A stretch of 64,000 nt of DNA from Clostridia bacterium (GTDB lineage Bacteria; Bacillota; Clostridia; UMGS1810). Shown here one piece after another: positions 49,768 to 58,792 of the stretch (its first letter is position 1; each line of letters opens with the position of its first letter). Under the pieces are notes generated by a model. It was not told the DNA's origin and did not search any database. It saw only the letters and a list, made by a program, of their open reading frames with translations. The stretch is from assembly GCA_017416845.1 (NCBI GenBank), contig JAFQBA010000067.1, positions 53,454 through 117,453 on the forward strand. The letters are read 5' to 3'. The position numbers and the translations under genes were made by a program.

Positions 49768-50664
49768 TCAAATTTGAGAAAGCTTTTTTCCGCTTTGTTT
49801 CAATACACAAACAAGTTTTAATGCTTCAATAATGCCGCAATTGCTTGTCACGAAATCAGTCTGCCTTTCGCTAATTATTTTGGCAATACTTTGCGAAGAC
49901 AGAATTTTTCCGTTTTCGTCGGATGCCAGATAGTCATGACATGCCCCGTCAAAGGATATTCCTATATCACATCTATGAGCGGTAACATATTTACTGATTA
50001 TATCGGGATGCAAAATTCCGCAATTGTCATTTATGTTTTTCCCGTTGGGAATATTGTGAAGCATATCCACATCAGCACCAAGCTCCTTAAACACAAGTTT
50101 GGCACACTCAAATCCGGCTCCGAATGCAACGTCAACAGCAATTTTTATGCCCGACAAATCAACAGTTGCAGTTGATTTAACATAATCCACATAATCTCTG
50201 AGAGCAGTATGACTGCGGCTGATTCTTCCCATATCATCATTCATGGGAATGGGAGATGATGAAACATCAGTGTCTGAAAGAAGAGACTCAACCTCAGAAG
50301 CTGCAAGCTCTCTTCCGGAAGAATCAAAAAGCGTCACTCCGTTATATTCACTGTTTTCACTTCCTGCCGATATAGCTACACCGCCTGAAACTTTGTATTT
50401 TTTTATAAGCCATGAAATAGCAGGAACCGGTATAGTACCAAGACTTACAACACTAACTCCTCTTGAGCAAAAACCTGCAGACAATGCAGCCTCAATCATA
50501 TCACCGGATGCGCGTGTATCTTTGCCGATGATAATTTTTTTCGGGGATATGGAACTGTTTATAAGTGCCGAAGCATATGCCTCTCCCACTTCATAAGCAA
50601 TCTTGGCTGTAAACTGCGTATTGGCAACCGATTTAATAGCTTCTCTGCTTGTTATTTTATCCAT
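49768..50664 (-). CDS. Degenerate, truncated phosphoglucosamine mutase homologue (GlmM-like pseudoenzyme)
   Basis: A 298-residue relative of GlmM (normally about 450) in the place where Bacillota carry glmM after cdaA-cdaR. The homology is clear: IKSVANTQFTAKIAYEVGEA, KKIIIGKDTRASGDMIEAAL and PNGKNINDNCGILHPDII. Every catalytic element is altered, however. The phosphoserine loop SASHNP reads SAGSEN, so Gly stands at the catalytic Ser. The metal loop DGDGDR reads DGACHD. The N-terminal GTDGVRG reads TSREAIKS. The protein stops before the sugar-binding GGEQSGH and the phosphate-binding domain 4. The frame is uninterrupted, with a start and normal codon use, so it looks maintained. It could still bind CdaA, as GlmM does in Bacillota (inference). 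Confidence 0.85.
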   Translation of the reverse strand: MDKITSREAIKSVANTQFTAKIAYEVGEAYASALINSSISPKKIIIGKDTRASGDMIEAALSAGFCSRGVSVVSLGTIPVPAISWLIKKYKVSGGVAISAGSENSEYNGVTLFDSSGRELAASEVESLLSDTDVSSSPIPMNDDMGRISRSHTALRDYVDYVKSTATVDLSGIKIAVDVAFGAGFECAKLVFKELGADVDMLHNIPNGKNINDNCGILHPDIISKYVTAHRCDIGISFDGACHDYLASDENGKILSSQSIAKIISERQTDFVTSNCGIIEALKLVCVLKQSGKKLSQI

Positions 50665-50692
50665 TATTCAAATTCACCCTTTCGCCTCCGGC

Positions 50693-51727
50693 TCACGGAT
50701 TTTTGTCTCTGTATATTATCTTTGCCTTAACATTTACCTTTGGCAGTTCTGTATAATCAACATTTCCGACAAGTGGAGCAGCCTCAATATCATATAAAAT
50801 CTGATCATAGAATATATTTGTTACATCGATTTCTGTTGTGTATACCTCTGTCTTACCCTGTTCATATTTTTCAAGGGCATTTGCAGTACCTTTCAGTTTT
50901 ACCCTGAGTTCTATGCCGCCTGATGAAGTAACATTTTCATCATCAACAGACAATTCTACAGTATTGTGAGAGGTGTTTTCAATAATTCCGTCTTTATATT
51001 TCGGCAAAAGAAGTACCGAAACTGTTTTTTCAGTGAACAAATTAAAGCTTACCTTGACATATTCAACAGTTTTATTGAACTGTGTATCATCAACCGGAAC
51101 ACCGTTTTTATCCAGAAAATCAATTTTAAGGCTTTTCTCAGTGTCGGTGGTTTTAAGCGAATCAAAATCTAAGGTAATCTGTGCAGACTGAACGCTGTTT
51201 ATAGCTGAATCAGCACCGGTAATCTTTACATTCTGAGAAAATTTGACATTTTCAAATGTGAATCCCTTTGGTAACTCACCCACAGTATTAAGCTCTATTT
51301 GCAAATCACGTTGCTGAATATTTTCAACATCAAACCTTATTGATGATGGTGAAACCTTAACAATTTCAATATTTGATTTACTTACGTCAACACTTGGTCG
51401 CAAGGTATAGCTACCTGCCTTGTCAACCGTAATCATGTCAATTACACAGCTGATGTCATTTTTATCAATTGATGAAACAACATTTCGCTTTCCTCTTATT
51501 TTAATGTCTATAACATATGTGTCTGTAAGCACATCTTTATTCTCACCATTTATCTTCAGTGTTCCCTCATTAAAAAGCTCGCTGACATTTATGGTCGATA
51601 CCGGTACATCCCTCACCCACATTTCATATATTGGATTTACCTCATATACAACATACACCCATAAAAGAATCGCAATAATGACAGATATAATCATATAAAA
51701 GGTGTTTGACTTCATAAACTTTTTCAC
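50693..51727 (-). CDS. cdaR: CdaR/YbbR regulator of the diadenylate cyclase
   Basis: Membrane-anchored regulator of CdaA. About 344 residues: a short cytoplasmic N-terminus, one membrane helix (NTFYMIISVIIAILLWVYVV), then YbbR repeats outside the cell, each recognisable by V-x-V/G-patterned strands (VDVSKSNIEIVKVSPSSIRF; LNTVGELPKGFTFENVKFSQ). GTG 51727 overlaps the cdaA stop as GTGA and gives the best start; ATG 51715 is an alternative. Placed between cdaA and the GlmM-like gene. Confidence 0.88.
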   Translation of the reverse strand: MKKFMKSNTFYMIISVIIAILLWVYVVYEVNPIYEMWVRDVPVSTINVSELFNEGTLKINGENKDVLTDTYVIDIKIRGKRNVVSSIDKNDISCVIDMITVDKAGSYTLRPSVDVSKSNIEIVKVSPSSIRFDVENIQQRDLQIELNTVGELPKGFTFENVKFSQNVKITGADSAINSVQSAQITLDFDSLKTTDTEKSLKIDFLDKNGVPVDDTQFNKTVEYVKVSFNLFTEKTVSVLLLPKYKDGIIENTSHNTVELSVDDENVTSSGGIELRVKLKGTANALEKYEQGKTEVYTTEIDVTNIFYDQILYDIEAAPLVGNVDYTELPKVNVKAKIIYRDKNP

Positions 51728-52572
51728 TTTTTCTTCACCACCCACGGGAACATTTTATCTTTTTTGCTTTTCTTGATATTATCGGAGGATGTATCGTTTT
51801 CGAGAATTTCATTAATATCACGTTTAAGATTTGCCGGTGTATAATCACGCTTTATATCTCCGTTTATTGCCATGGAAATTGTTCCTGTTTCTTCAGAAAC
51901 AACTATGGCAATACAGTCCGCCACTTCAGAAACACCTATTGCGGCACGGTGTCTTGTGCCGAGTTCCTTTGAAAAGCTGTTATTCTGAGTAAGAGGCAAA
52001 AAGCATGCCGCCGCTTTTATACGGTTGTCCCCTATTACTACTGCTCCGTCATGCAAAGGAGTATTGGGGACAAAAATATTTACTAAAAGTGCCTGGGAAA
52101 TGCTTGAGTCCATACGAGTTCCCGTGGCAATAATATCGCCAAGCTTGGTACTTCTCTCAATAAGAATCAGAGCACCGGTTTTGGTTGATGCAAGCTTTGA
52201 AACAGCCGCACAAATCTCTCCAATATCATTTTCCACAACATCCTCGTTGATTTTTATGAGTTTTCGTATTGATGCTGTTCCCACCTTCTCAAGAGCACGT
52301 CTGAGTTCAGGCTGAAATACTATGAGTATTGCTATAAGACCTATCTGAAGAGTATTTTCAAGAATAAAGTTTACGGTGTTGAGTTGAAGCACTCCTGAAA
52401 TATACATAAATGCCACAAGCACCATAATACCTTTTATAAGCTGTGAGGCTCTTGTTTCACGAATAAGCTTGATACCCTTGTATATTACGAAAGCAACAAT
52501 AGCTATATCAATGAAATCTCCGAGTCTCAATATTTTAAGATTGTCAAAAAGAGCCGAAAAGAATTTGCCCAT
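51724..52572 (-). CDS. cdaA: Membrane diadenylate cyclase
   Basis: Makes c-di-AMP from two ATP. 282 residues: three N-terminal membrane helices (FIDIAIVAFVIYKGIKLIRE; IKGIMVLVAFMYISGVLQL; VNFILENTLQIGLIAILIVF), then the DAC domain with GALILIERSTKLGDIIATG, NTPLHDGAVVIGDNRI (DGA motif) and KELGTRHRAAIGVSE (RHR motif), so it is expected to be active. The C-terminal tail is Lys-rich. Overlaps its neighbours on both sides, indicating a coupled operon SpoU-cdaA-cdaR-glmM-like. Confidence 0.94.
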   Translation of the reverse strand: MGKFFSALFDNLKILRLGDFIDIAIVAFVIYKGIKLIRETRASQLIKGIMVLVAFMYISGVLQLNTVNFILENTLQIGLIAILIVFQPELRRALEKVGTASIRKLIKINEDVVENDIGEICAAVSKLASTKTGALILIERSTKLGDIIATGTRMDSSISQALLVNIFVPNTPLHDGAVVIGDNRIKAAACFLPLTQNNSFSKELGTRHRAAIGVSEVADCIAIVVSEETGTISMAINGDIKRDYTPANLKRDINEILENDTSSDNIKKSKKDKMFPWVVKKK

Positions 52573-53375
52573 TACACTTCACCCCTGTCATTTGAATTTT
52601 TACATATTTTACCCCGTGAAATTTCGTAGAGCATAACTGTAAGTGCCGTAGCAACATTAAGAGATTCCGCTCTGCCAAACATAGGGATTTTTACTCTGCT
52701 TGTACAATACTTGCTGATTTCATCGCTGATTCCGTTTGCTTCATTGCCCATAACAAGTAAAACTTTGTCACCATATGAAGCATTACAGCTGTATGTATCT
52801 CCCGTGGGAAATGTTCCTACAACACTGAATCCGTTTGTTTTGAATATTGAAAAGCTTTCGTCGGGATTATCATCGACAAATACAGGAATATTCATCATAC
52901 TCGCCATGGCTGAACGCACAACCTTTGGATTAAATATATCCACACAGCCCTTTGTAATTATGATTGCATCTGCCCCGAGTGCATCGCATGAACGTATTAT
53001 GGTACCCATATTGCCCGGGTCGGTTATACAGTCGAGATACACTGCTGTTTTGATGCCGGAAAGATTTGCCCCGGTTATGGTTTCAAGCTCGTAATTAATA
53101 ACCGCCACTATTCCCTGAGAATTAACTGTCAGAGAAAGTGAATCGAAAATCTTCGGAGCAAACTCATATACCCTGAGATTACGTGTATCAAAGTCAATTT
53201 TAACACCTTCACATACCACAAGATACTCAACATCTGCGCCATTGGAAATCGCATCAGAAACACAGCGTTTTCCTTCGGCGATATATTGGTTAAATCTAGA
53301 ACGTGCACTCTTGCTCTGAAGCTTTTTTACGTGCTTATATATTGAATTTGAACTGCTCTCTATTCGCAATGACAC
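52572..53375 (-). CDS. SpoU/TrmH family RNA 2'-O-methyltransferase
   Basis: SPOUT-fold enzyme, 267 residues, using SAM to methylate ribose in rRNA or tRNA. N-terminal L30e-like substrate-binding domain (SARSRFNQYIAEGKRCVSDA) followed by the knotted domain: LDCITDPGNMGTIIRSCDAL (motif 1), VLLVMGNEANGIS (motif 2), IPMFGRAESLNVATALTVML (motif 3). Target position cannot be told from sequence. Its stop overlaps the cdaA start. The plus-strand gene beyond 53376 is divergent. Confidence 0.9.
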   Translation of the reverse strand: MSLRIESSSNSIYKHVKKLQSKSARSRFNQYIAEGKRCVSDAISNGADVEYLVVCEGVKIDFDTRNLRVYEFAPKIFDSLSLTVNSQGIVAVINYELETITGANLSGIKTAVYLDCITDPGNMGTIIRSCDALGADAIIITKGCVDIFNPKVVRSAMASMMNIPVFVDDNPDESFSIFKTNGFSVVGTFPTGDTYSCNASYGDKVLLVMGNEANGISDEISKYCTSRVKIPMFGRAESLNVATALTVMLYEISRGKICKNSNDRGEV

Positions 53376-53524
53376 GGATTACGCCTCCACATTCCCGAAA
53401 ATAATATAACATTTCAAATATATATTATACTACAAACAAATGATTTACACAAGAGCAAATTTTAATGTTTAATGTATTTTTTTCGCTTTTCATGAGATAA
53501 TAAAAACAAAAAAGGATGAATTAT

Positions 53525-53962
53525 ATGTGGGGATATATATTTGCAATCATAGCAGGTGCAACCATGAGTTTTCAGGGAGTTATGAATACACGTCTTGAAG
53601 ACAAAACCGGACTTTTTCTATCAAACGCATATGTTCAGGCAACAGCGTTTATTCTTTCACTGATTACGCTCTTTTTCGCAAAGGATTCCAATATTAAGGG
53701 ATTTGCCGAAGTAAACAAGCTCTATCTGTTCGGCGGATTACTCGGACTTATAATTACGCTGACCGTAATGCTTTCAATTAAAAACCTGAGCCCGGCAATT
53801 GCAGTGTCGGTCATTCTCGTATCTCAGGTTTTATGTGCCGCATTAATAGATGCGTTCGGGTTGATGGGTAGTGAGAAAATCGTTTTTTCCTGGAACAAAT
53901 ATGTAGGTCTGGCTCTAATGATAGGAGGAATATTGCTGTTTAAGAATAACTTTTCTCAGTAA
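53525..53962 (+). CDS. YdcZ/DMT-type small membrane transporter
   Basis: Integral membrane protein of 145 residues with five predicted helices, in the drug/metabolite transporter group formerly called DUF606: MWGYIFAIIAGATMSFQGVM, FILSLITLFFA, YLFGGLLGLIITLTVMLSIK, AIAVSVILVSQVLCAALIDA and VGLALMIGGILLFKNN. Half-size members usually work as dimers; substrate unknown. ATG 53525 is chosen as AAAGG is 9 bases upstream, while ATG 53516 overlaps it. Convergent with spmB, overlapping it by 7 bases. From 53376 to 53524 only an AT-rich spacer is seen. Confidence 0.8.
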   Translation: MWGYIFAIIAGATMSFQGVMNTRLEDKTGLFLSNAYVQATAFILSLITLFFAKDSNIKGFAEVNKLYLFGGLLGLIITLTVMLSIKNLSPAIAVSVILVSQVLCAALIDAFGLMGSEKIVFSWNKYVGLALMIGGILLFKNNFSQ

Positions 53963-54474
53963 AAAACAGCACAAACAACTATACTTATTATCATACTGAA
54001 CAAATCGGCAACAAGCGCGCATTTCAATGTGTGTCTGATATTCTTCGTTCCCGATGCCGCAAAATAAACACTTGTTGTATAAAACGTTGTTTCGGTAGAA
54101 CCCATCATTACGCAAACCGCTCTTCCGACAAAAGAGTCCGGACCATAGGTCTTAAAAATATCCGATGCCATTGCCAGTGAACCACTTCCCGACACAGGAC
54201 GCAAAAGAGCAAATGGAACAAGCTCAGAAGGTATATTCAAAAAGCCGGTAACAGGAGAGATAAAATCACAGATAACATCCACCAAACCCGACGCCCTGAA
54301 TACCCCAACCGCCATGAACAATGCAAAAAGTGCCGGAAATATTGACATGACAGAGCGAGTCCCCTCTTTTACTCCATTGATAAAGCTTGCATACACATCG
54401 ATTTTTTTAGAAAAACCATACACCAGAATGAAAACTATCATGCAAGGCATGATAAGCATACCTATTCTATCCAC
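53956..54474 (-). CDS. spmB: Spore maturation protein B
   Basis: Membrane protein of 172 residues with nucleoside-recognition/Gate domain helices. With SpmA it is needed for spore core dehydration in Bacillus. Motifs: NGVKEGTRSVMSIFPALFAL, ALLRPVSGSGSLAMASDIFK and VMMGSTETTFYTTSVYF. Its start overlaps the spmA stop by 8 bases. Presence of the pair suggests the organism sporulates. Confidence 0.92.
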   Translation of the reverse strand: MDRIGMLIMPCMIVFILVYGFSKKIDVYASFINGVKEGTRSVMSIFPALFALFMAVGVFRASGLVDVICDFISPVTGFLNIPSELVPFALLRPVSGSGSLAMASDIFKTYGPDSFVGRAVCVMMGSTETTFYTTSVYFAASGTKNIRHTLKCALVADLFSMIISIVVCAVFY

Positions 54475-55048
54475 GTATATCCCTTCCTTCGCAGAGTTTG
54501 GTTATCATTATTGCGAATATAAGCGTCGTAAGCGAGGCTATCCATATCGGTATCGTTATACTTCCCGGAGCTGTACTTCCGTATCCTGAACGCATGGCAA
54601 TGAGTGTGGAAGGAATTAACTGAAGAGATGCGCAATTTATAACGGCAAGCATACACATGTTGTTAGTTGCTGTGGAATTGATACTTTTTTCGGACAGTTT
54701 TTTCATTGCCGACATACCCAAAGGAGTTGCGGCATTGGAAAGTCCCAGCATATTGGCGGCAAGATTTGAGCATATCAGCCTTGCTTCTTCACTTCCCTTT
54801 TTAACTCCGCGGAAAATGCGCCTTATGACCGGTGACATAATATTTGCAAGTTTATCGGTTAGCTTGCTGTCATTGGCAACTCTCATAAATCCTGACCACA
54901 TAATCATATATGCACCTATTTCAAGAATAAAGCTGATACACGATTCACTGCTTTCAAACAAAGCATCGGCACAGACTTCGATATTACCTCCGACAAAAGC
55001 ATAGATAAAGGATATCACCATTATTACCAGCCATACAATACTGAGCAT
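54467..55048 (-). CDS. spmA: Spore maturation protein A
   Basis: Membrane protein of 193 residues partner to SpmB. Helices include LSIVWLVIMVISFIYAFVGG and ILEIGAYMIMWSGFMRVAND; the family region reads SNLAANMLGLSNAATPLGMS followed by MCMLAVINCASLQLIPSTLI. ATG 55048 has GGAG 8 bases upstream. A longer reading from 55084 would begin inside the terminator hairpin. Confidence 0.92.
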   Translation of the reverse strand: MLSIVWLVIMVISFIYAFVGGNIEVCADALFESSESCISFILEIGAYMIMWSGFMRVANDSKLTDKLANIMSPVIRRIFRGVKKGSEEARLICSNLAANMLGLSNAATPLGMSAMKKLSEKSINSTATNNMCMLAVINCASLQLIPSTLIAMRSGYGSTAPGSITIPIWIASLTTLIFAIMITKLCEGRDIRG

Positions 55049-55066
55049 AAAACCAACTCCAAAACA

Positions 55067-55106
55067 AAAAATTCTTCCATACAATTATATTGCAGGAAGA
55101 ATTTTT
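55067..55106 (-). terminator. Hairpin between cpsB and spmA
   Basis: Perfect arms AAAAATTCTTCC (minus strand 55095-55106) and GGAAGAATTTTT (55067-55078), ending in TTTTTTG. It terminates the cps transcript just after the cpsB stop. Confidence 0.75.
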
Positions 55107-55114
55107 AATTCATA

Positions 55115-55840
55115 TTAATTTTCAGATATTGTCTCTGATGCATAATTCATCATATCCTTGAGATATGAATCGGAGTATTTTTTTGATATATATTCACAGG
55201 CTGCATTGATACACGGTTTTCTTGTGGTGGTATTGTGACAATCCGAACCCAAAAACGGAAGATAACCGGATTTAATAATTTTTTTCATAAATCTTCTTTT
55301 TGGTCGATCCTCAAAGGAATCACAATTAAACTGAATAAGCACATCCAGAGACAGAAGGTTTTGAATTATCTCTTTAGTCGAAACAAAATCCACATAGCGT
55401 TCCACATGTGCCATAACCGGCGTATAGCCCTTTGATGCTACCGAATATATTTCGTTATACATCCATGGAGTCCAGTTATCATAAGGCATTTCTATAAGAA
55501 TATTCCTTGTGTTACCTATACACAGTCTGTCAAGTTCGCTTTCCTGCCAAAGTCCAGGATAAAGCCTTACCTCGGCACCGCAGACAATTTCAGGAAGGAA
55601 CAAATCATGTTCCTTTATATGACGCTCAAGATTATATAACGCATCATCACGCCTTGCCAAAAAGTCATGTAAAGGTTCTCTGAAGTTGTAATAATGTGAT
55701 GTGGAAACAACCTTATCTACACCTTGATTCAATAATTCCCGGAGTATTTCAAGCGACATTGACAAAGAATCTGAACCGTCATCCACCCCGTAAAGAATAT
55801 GAGAGTGAAAGTCAATTATTTCGAAATTATCTTTCCACAT
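55115..55840 (-). CDS. CpsB/CapC-type tyrosine-protein phosphatase (PHP family)
   Basis: Manganese-dependent phosphatase removing phosphate from the C-terminal tyrosines of the cognate kinase. 241 residues, PHP fold: IDFHSHILYGVDDGSDSLSM (metal motif I), VVSTSHYYNFREP, ICGNT-type ILIEMPYDNW, and GSDCHNTTTRKPCINAA with the last ligands; HVERYVDF also belongs to the site. Last gene of the cpsC-cpsD-cpsB trio. No glycosyltransferase, polymerase or flippase follows, so the exopolysaccharide locus it regulates must be elsewhere. Confidence 0.88.
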   Translation of the reverse strand: MWKDNFEIIDFHSHILYGVDDGSDSLSMSLEILRELLNQGVDKVVSTSHYYNFREPLHDFLARRDDALYNLERHIKEHDLFLPEIVCGAEVRLYPGLWQESELDRLCIGNTRNILIEMPYDNWTPWMYNEIYSVASKGYTPVMAHVERYVDFVSTKEIIQNLLSLDVLIQFNCDSFEDRPKRRFMKKIIKSGYLPFLGSDCHNTTTRKPCINAACEYISKKYSDSYLKDMMNYASETISEN

Positions 55841-55861
55841 ATTTCACACCCCACAACTCAC

Positions 55862-56734
55862 TTAATTCTTTGGTTCTTGATTTTTGGGCTGCTGTTTTTC
55901 AGACTCCTGAGAAGAAGCATGGGCGGCTACATATTTTTTCCTGTCTGAATTTTCGGCATAATAGCCGTATCTTCCGTATCTGTAGCGTGTTCTTGAAAGA
56001 CGTCTGGTTCTGCCGGACTTATAGCTTCCGTATATATATCTGTCGTCGGCATCATTGAGAATGAAACCGATAATTCTTGCATCGGCAAATTTGAGAGAGT
56101 TGATAGCTCTGTCAACAAGCTTGAACATGGTGTATTTTTGTCTGGTTACTATTATTACACCTGTAGCATACTTGGAAAGAAGCACTGCTTCGGTAACTAT
56201 TGTTACGGGCGGTGTATCAATGAAAATGTAGTCATAGCGTTCTTCCAGCTCACTCATCAATTCCTGCATGGAATTTGAAGATATGAGTTCAACAGGGTTT
56301 GGCGGAAGAGCACCTGATGTGAGACAGTCAAAATTTAACGAAAGGTTTTTAACCAGACAATCATCAAGTGTATCAAAACCCGCAAGAACGTTCGAAAGAC
56401 CTTTTTCATTTGTAATCTTAAGATATTTGTGAACACGGGGCGCACGAAGGTCAGCATCCATAAGAAGAACCTTTGCTCCGGTTTCGGCAAATGTCTTTGC
56501 AATATTTATACAAGTGGTAGATTTTCCCTCGCCGGAAGTGGCAGAGGAAATAATAATTTTTTTACACCCTTTTTCGTTGTTAAGAGAGAACATTATGTTG
56601 GTTCTTGTTGCTTTATATGCTTCGATAACATCGAAAGGTGTGTTTTCGTTGATAATACGATTTATACTGTTTTGTTTTTCTATGGCATTCGAAGTATCTG
56701 AACTCAGATTAATTCGTTTTTTATTCTTTTCCAT
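55862..56734 (-). CDS. CpsD/YwqD-type bacterial tyrosine kinase
   Basis: Cytosolic kinase of 290 residues activated by the membrane adaptor encoded upstream. Walker A IISSATSGEGKSTTCINIAK, Walker A' LLMDADLRAPRVHKYL, Walker B YIFIDTPPVTIVTEA. The C-terminus carries a tyrosine-rich cluster (YIYGSYKSGRTRRLSRTRYR, then YGRYGYYAE), the autophosphorylation tail, with an unusual number of Arg residues, and ends in a Gln/Pro/Lys-rich tail. EAYKATRTNIMFS near residue 38 is the family N-terminal motif. Confidence 0.92.
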   Translation of the reverse strand: MEKNKKRINLSSDTSNAIEKQNSINRIINENTPFDVIEAYKATRTNIMFSLNNEKGCKKIIISSATSGEGKSTTCINIAKTFAETGAKVLLMDADLRAPRVHKYLKITNEKGLSNVLAGFDTLDDCLVKNLSLNFDCLTSGALPPNPVELISSNSMQELMSELEERYDYIFIDTPPVTIVTEAVLLSKYATGVIIVTRQKYTMFKLVDRAINSLKFADARIIGFILNDADDRYIYGSYKSGRTRRLSRTRYRYGRYGYYAENSDRKKYVAAHASSQESEKQQPKNQEPKN

Positions 56735-56746
56735 GTGGATTCTCCT

Positions 56747-57445
56747 TTACTCAGCATCAAGGTTAGGAATAATTCCGAGAATTGCGATATCATATTTTTT
56801 CTTGAGATCCTCATCATCCTTGATTCGGTTGTCAAGAAGTTCTCTGATAAATATTACCGCTATACCTATTACTATACCCAAAAACATTCCCACAATAGTA
56901 TTTGTTCTGGTATCGGGATATGAAATTGACTGCGGCAGACTTGCATTATCTATAATTTTAACAGCACATTCGCCGCCTACAACACTTCTTACTTCATTAT
57001 GGCTGTTTTCAAGAAGAACTCTCAGTACAGCCTGTGCTTTTTCGGGAGAAGTATCGGAATATTTTATTGATAAAACCTCTGTTTCATTTGCAGAACCCAT
57101 CTTAAGTCCGGCTTTAATGGTTGAACCGCTTATTGACCATTTATTTTTATATTTACTGTTAAACTTATTAGCTACTTCATCGAGAAAATCTTCACCACTG
57201 AGAATTTCTATGTAAGTATTTACAAGCATTTTACTGGTATTGATATCCGACGCATTTACGCTTTGACCGGCTGCAATACGAGAACCTGAAACATATACCT
57301 TTGAAGCAGAAGTATATAGCGGTGTCATAAGAAATTTGCTTATTGAAAAGGCACCCAATGCAACAACTATGGCAAAAACAAGAACAACCCACCACAGCTT
57401 AAGTATAATTTCAAAAATTTTGACAAGATTAATCTCTTCTTTCAA
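56747..57445 (-). CDS. CpsC/Wzz-type polysaccharide co-polymerase adaptor
   Basis: Membrane adaptor that controls chain length and activates the kinase. About 232 residues: a first membrane helix (LWWVVLVFAIVVALGAFSIS), an extracytoplasmic loop (SKVYVSGSRIAAGQSVNASD and PEKAQAVLRVLLENSHNEVR) and a second helix (TIVGMFLGIVIGIAVIFIRE) with a Pro-free motif before it. The start is TTG at 57445: GGAG stands 8 bases upstream; the frame is open further but begins only with another TTG lacking a site. Confidence 0.88.
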   Translation of the reverse strand: MKEEINLVKIFEIILKLWWVVLVFAIVVALGAFSISKFLMTPLYTSASKVYVSGSRIAAGQSVNASDINTSKMLVNTYIEILSGEDFLDEVANKFNSKYKNKWSISGSTIKAGLKMGSANETEVLSIKYSDTSPEKAQAVLRVLLENSHNEVRSVVGGECAVKIIDNASLPQSISYPDTRTNTIVGMFLGIVIGIAVIFIRELLDNRIKDDEDLKKKYDIAILGIIPNLDAE

Positions 57446-57508
57446 AAGACTCACTCCGCTTTCTTCATATATTGTATTATTGACATTACACAAAATTCAA
57501 CATTTTAT

Positions 57509-57537
57509 ATTATATCAAATGTTCTAAAAAAAATCAA
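57509..57537 (-). promoter_or_regulatory. cps operon promoter
   Basis: TTGATT (57532-57537), 17 bases, TATAAT (57509-57514) on the minus strand, about 60 bases before the TTG start of the adaptor gene. Confidence 0.7.
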
Positions 57538-57640
57538 TACTTAAAACCAAAAAATCCTATGTTCTTAAAAACACTACCTAAATCTGCAATAAAGAACCAT
57601 TATTTACCTTGCCGAAACAAAAAAGATCGTACTAAAAAGA

Positions 57641-57678
57641 CGGTTGGTCATAGGAAAATTTATCCCTATGACCAACCG
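57641..57678 (-). terminator. Terminator of the leu operon
   Basis: Perfect 14-bp arms CGGTTGGTCATAGG/CCTATGACCAACCG with a 10-base loop, followed by TCTTTTTAG on the minus strand, 33 bases after the leuB stop. Confidence 0.9.
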
Positions 57679-57711
57679 CCTAAATCGATTCTTTATTCAT
57701 ATTCTTGTCTG

Positions 57712-58782
57712 TTAAATACAATCCGAAACAGCATCGCCCATCTCTTTGCAACCAAGTCTTACACAGCCATCCTGCATGATGTCGGCTGTGCGATAACCCT
57801 TGTCAAGCACTGAATTTACGGCTCCTTCAATTGCGTCTGCTTCATCTGCCATGTTAAAGGAATAGCGAAGCATCATTGCCGCAGAAAGAATTGTGCCAAG
57901 AGAGTTTGCAATGTTTTGACCTGCAATGTCGGGTGCAGAGCCGTGAATGGGTTCATACATGCCGAGTGTCCCCTCCGACAGCGATGCCGAGGGCATCATG
58001 CCTATTGAGCCGGTGAGCATTGAGGCTTCATCGGAGAGGATGTCGCCGAACATATTTTCGGTGACAAGCACATCAAACTGAGTGGGATTTTTGATAAGCT
58101 GCATTGCAGTGTTATCAACCAGAATGTCCGAATATTCCACATCGGAATATTCTTCTTTTAGTTCGTGCATGATTTTTCGCCACAGGCGTGAAGTGTCCAG
58201 AACATTTGCCTTGTCAACCGAGGCAAGCTTTTTGCCGCGTTTTCTTGCAGTTTCAAATGCAACTCTGCCTATGCGCTCAATTTCGTGCTGTGAATAGGAC
58301 ATTATGTCGGTTGCAACAAGCTCACCGTTTTTCTCGCTTGTGTCTCTGTCGCCAAAATACACTCCACCGGTCAGTTCACGGACTATGAGAAGGTCTATCC
58401 CCTCTCCCATCACGGATTCTTTGAGTGGTGATGCATCGGCAAGCTGTGGAAAAAGCTTTGTAGGACGGAGATTTGCAAAAAGACCAAGCTCCTTGCGCAC
58501 TTTGAGAAGTGCCTTTTCGGGGCGGATGGAAGGGTCGCAACCGTCCCACTTGGGTCCGCCGACCGCACCAAGCAAAACGCTGTGGGCATTTTTGCATTTT
58601 TCCATGCCGTCTTCGGTGATGGGAACACCGTATTTGTCGATGGAGCAACCGCCGATATCCACATATGTAAACTTAAATTCATGGCCAAATTTTTCGGCAA
58701 CTTTATTCAAAACCTTTATTGCTTCGGCAATAATTTCGGGGCCTATGCCGTCACCGGGAAGCACCGCTATGTTTTTTGTCAT
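57712..58782 (-). CDS. leuB: 3-isopropylmalate dehydrogenase
   Basis: Oxidatively decarboxylates 3-isopropylmalate in leucine synthesis, NAD+ dependent. 356 residues: [20 protein letters not shown] at the start, [42 protein letters not shown] and [18 protein letters not shown], with [20 protein letters not shown] and the NAD-loop [20 protein letters not shown]. Full length. Last gene of leuACDB. Confidence 0.96.
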   Translation of the reverse strand: MTKNIAVLPGDGIGPEIIAEAIKVLNKVAEKFGHEFKFTYVDIGGCSIDKYGVPITEDGMEKCKNAHSVLLGAVGGPKWDGCDPSIRPEKALLKVRKELGLFANLRPTKLFPQLADASPLKESVMGEGIDLLIVRELTGGVYFGDRDTSEKNGELVATDIMSYSQHEIERIGRVAFETARKRGKKLASVDKANVLDTSRLWRKIMHELKEEYSDVEYSDILVDNTAMQLIKNPTQFDVLVTENMFGDILSDEASMLTGSIGMMPSASLSEGTLGMYEPIHGSAPDIAGQNIANSLGTILSAAMMLRYSFNMADEADAIEGAVNSVLDKGYRTADIMQDGCVRLGCKEMGDAVSDCI

Positions 58783-58792
58783 TTTCTTCGCC

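Noticed and set aside
49768..50664. GlmM-like gene as an assembly artefact or simple frameshift of a full glmM
   Set aside because: The substitutions are dispersed in the conserved motifs and no frame downstream resumes the missing domains before nth begins, so a single sequencing error cannot explain it.
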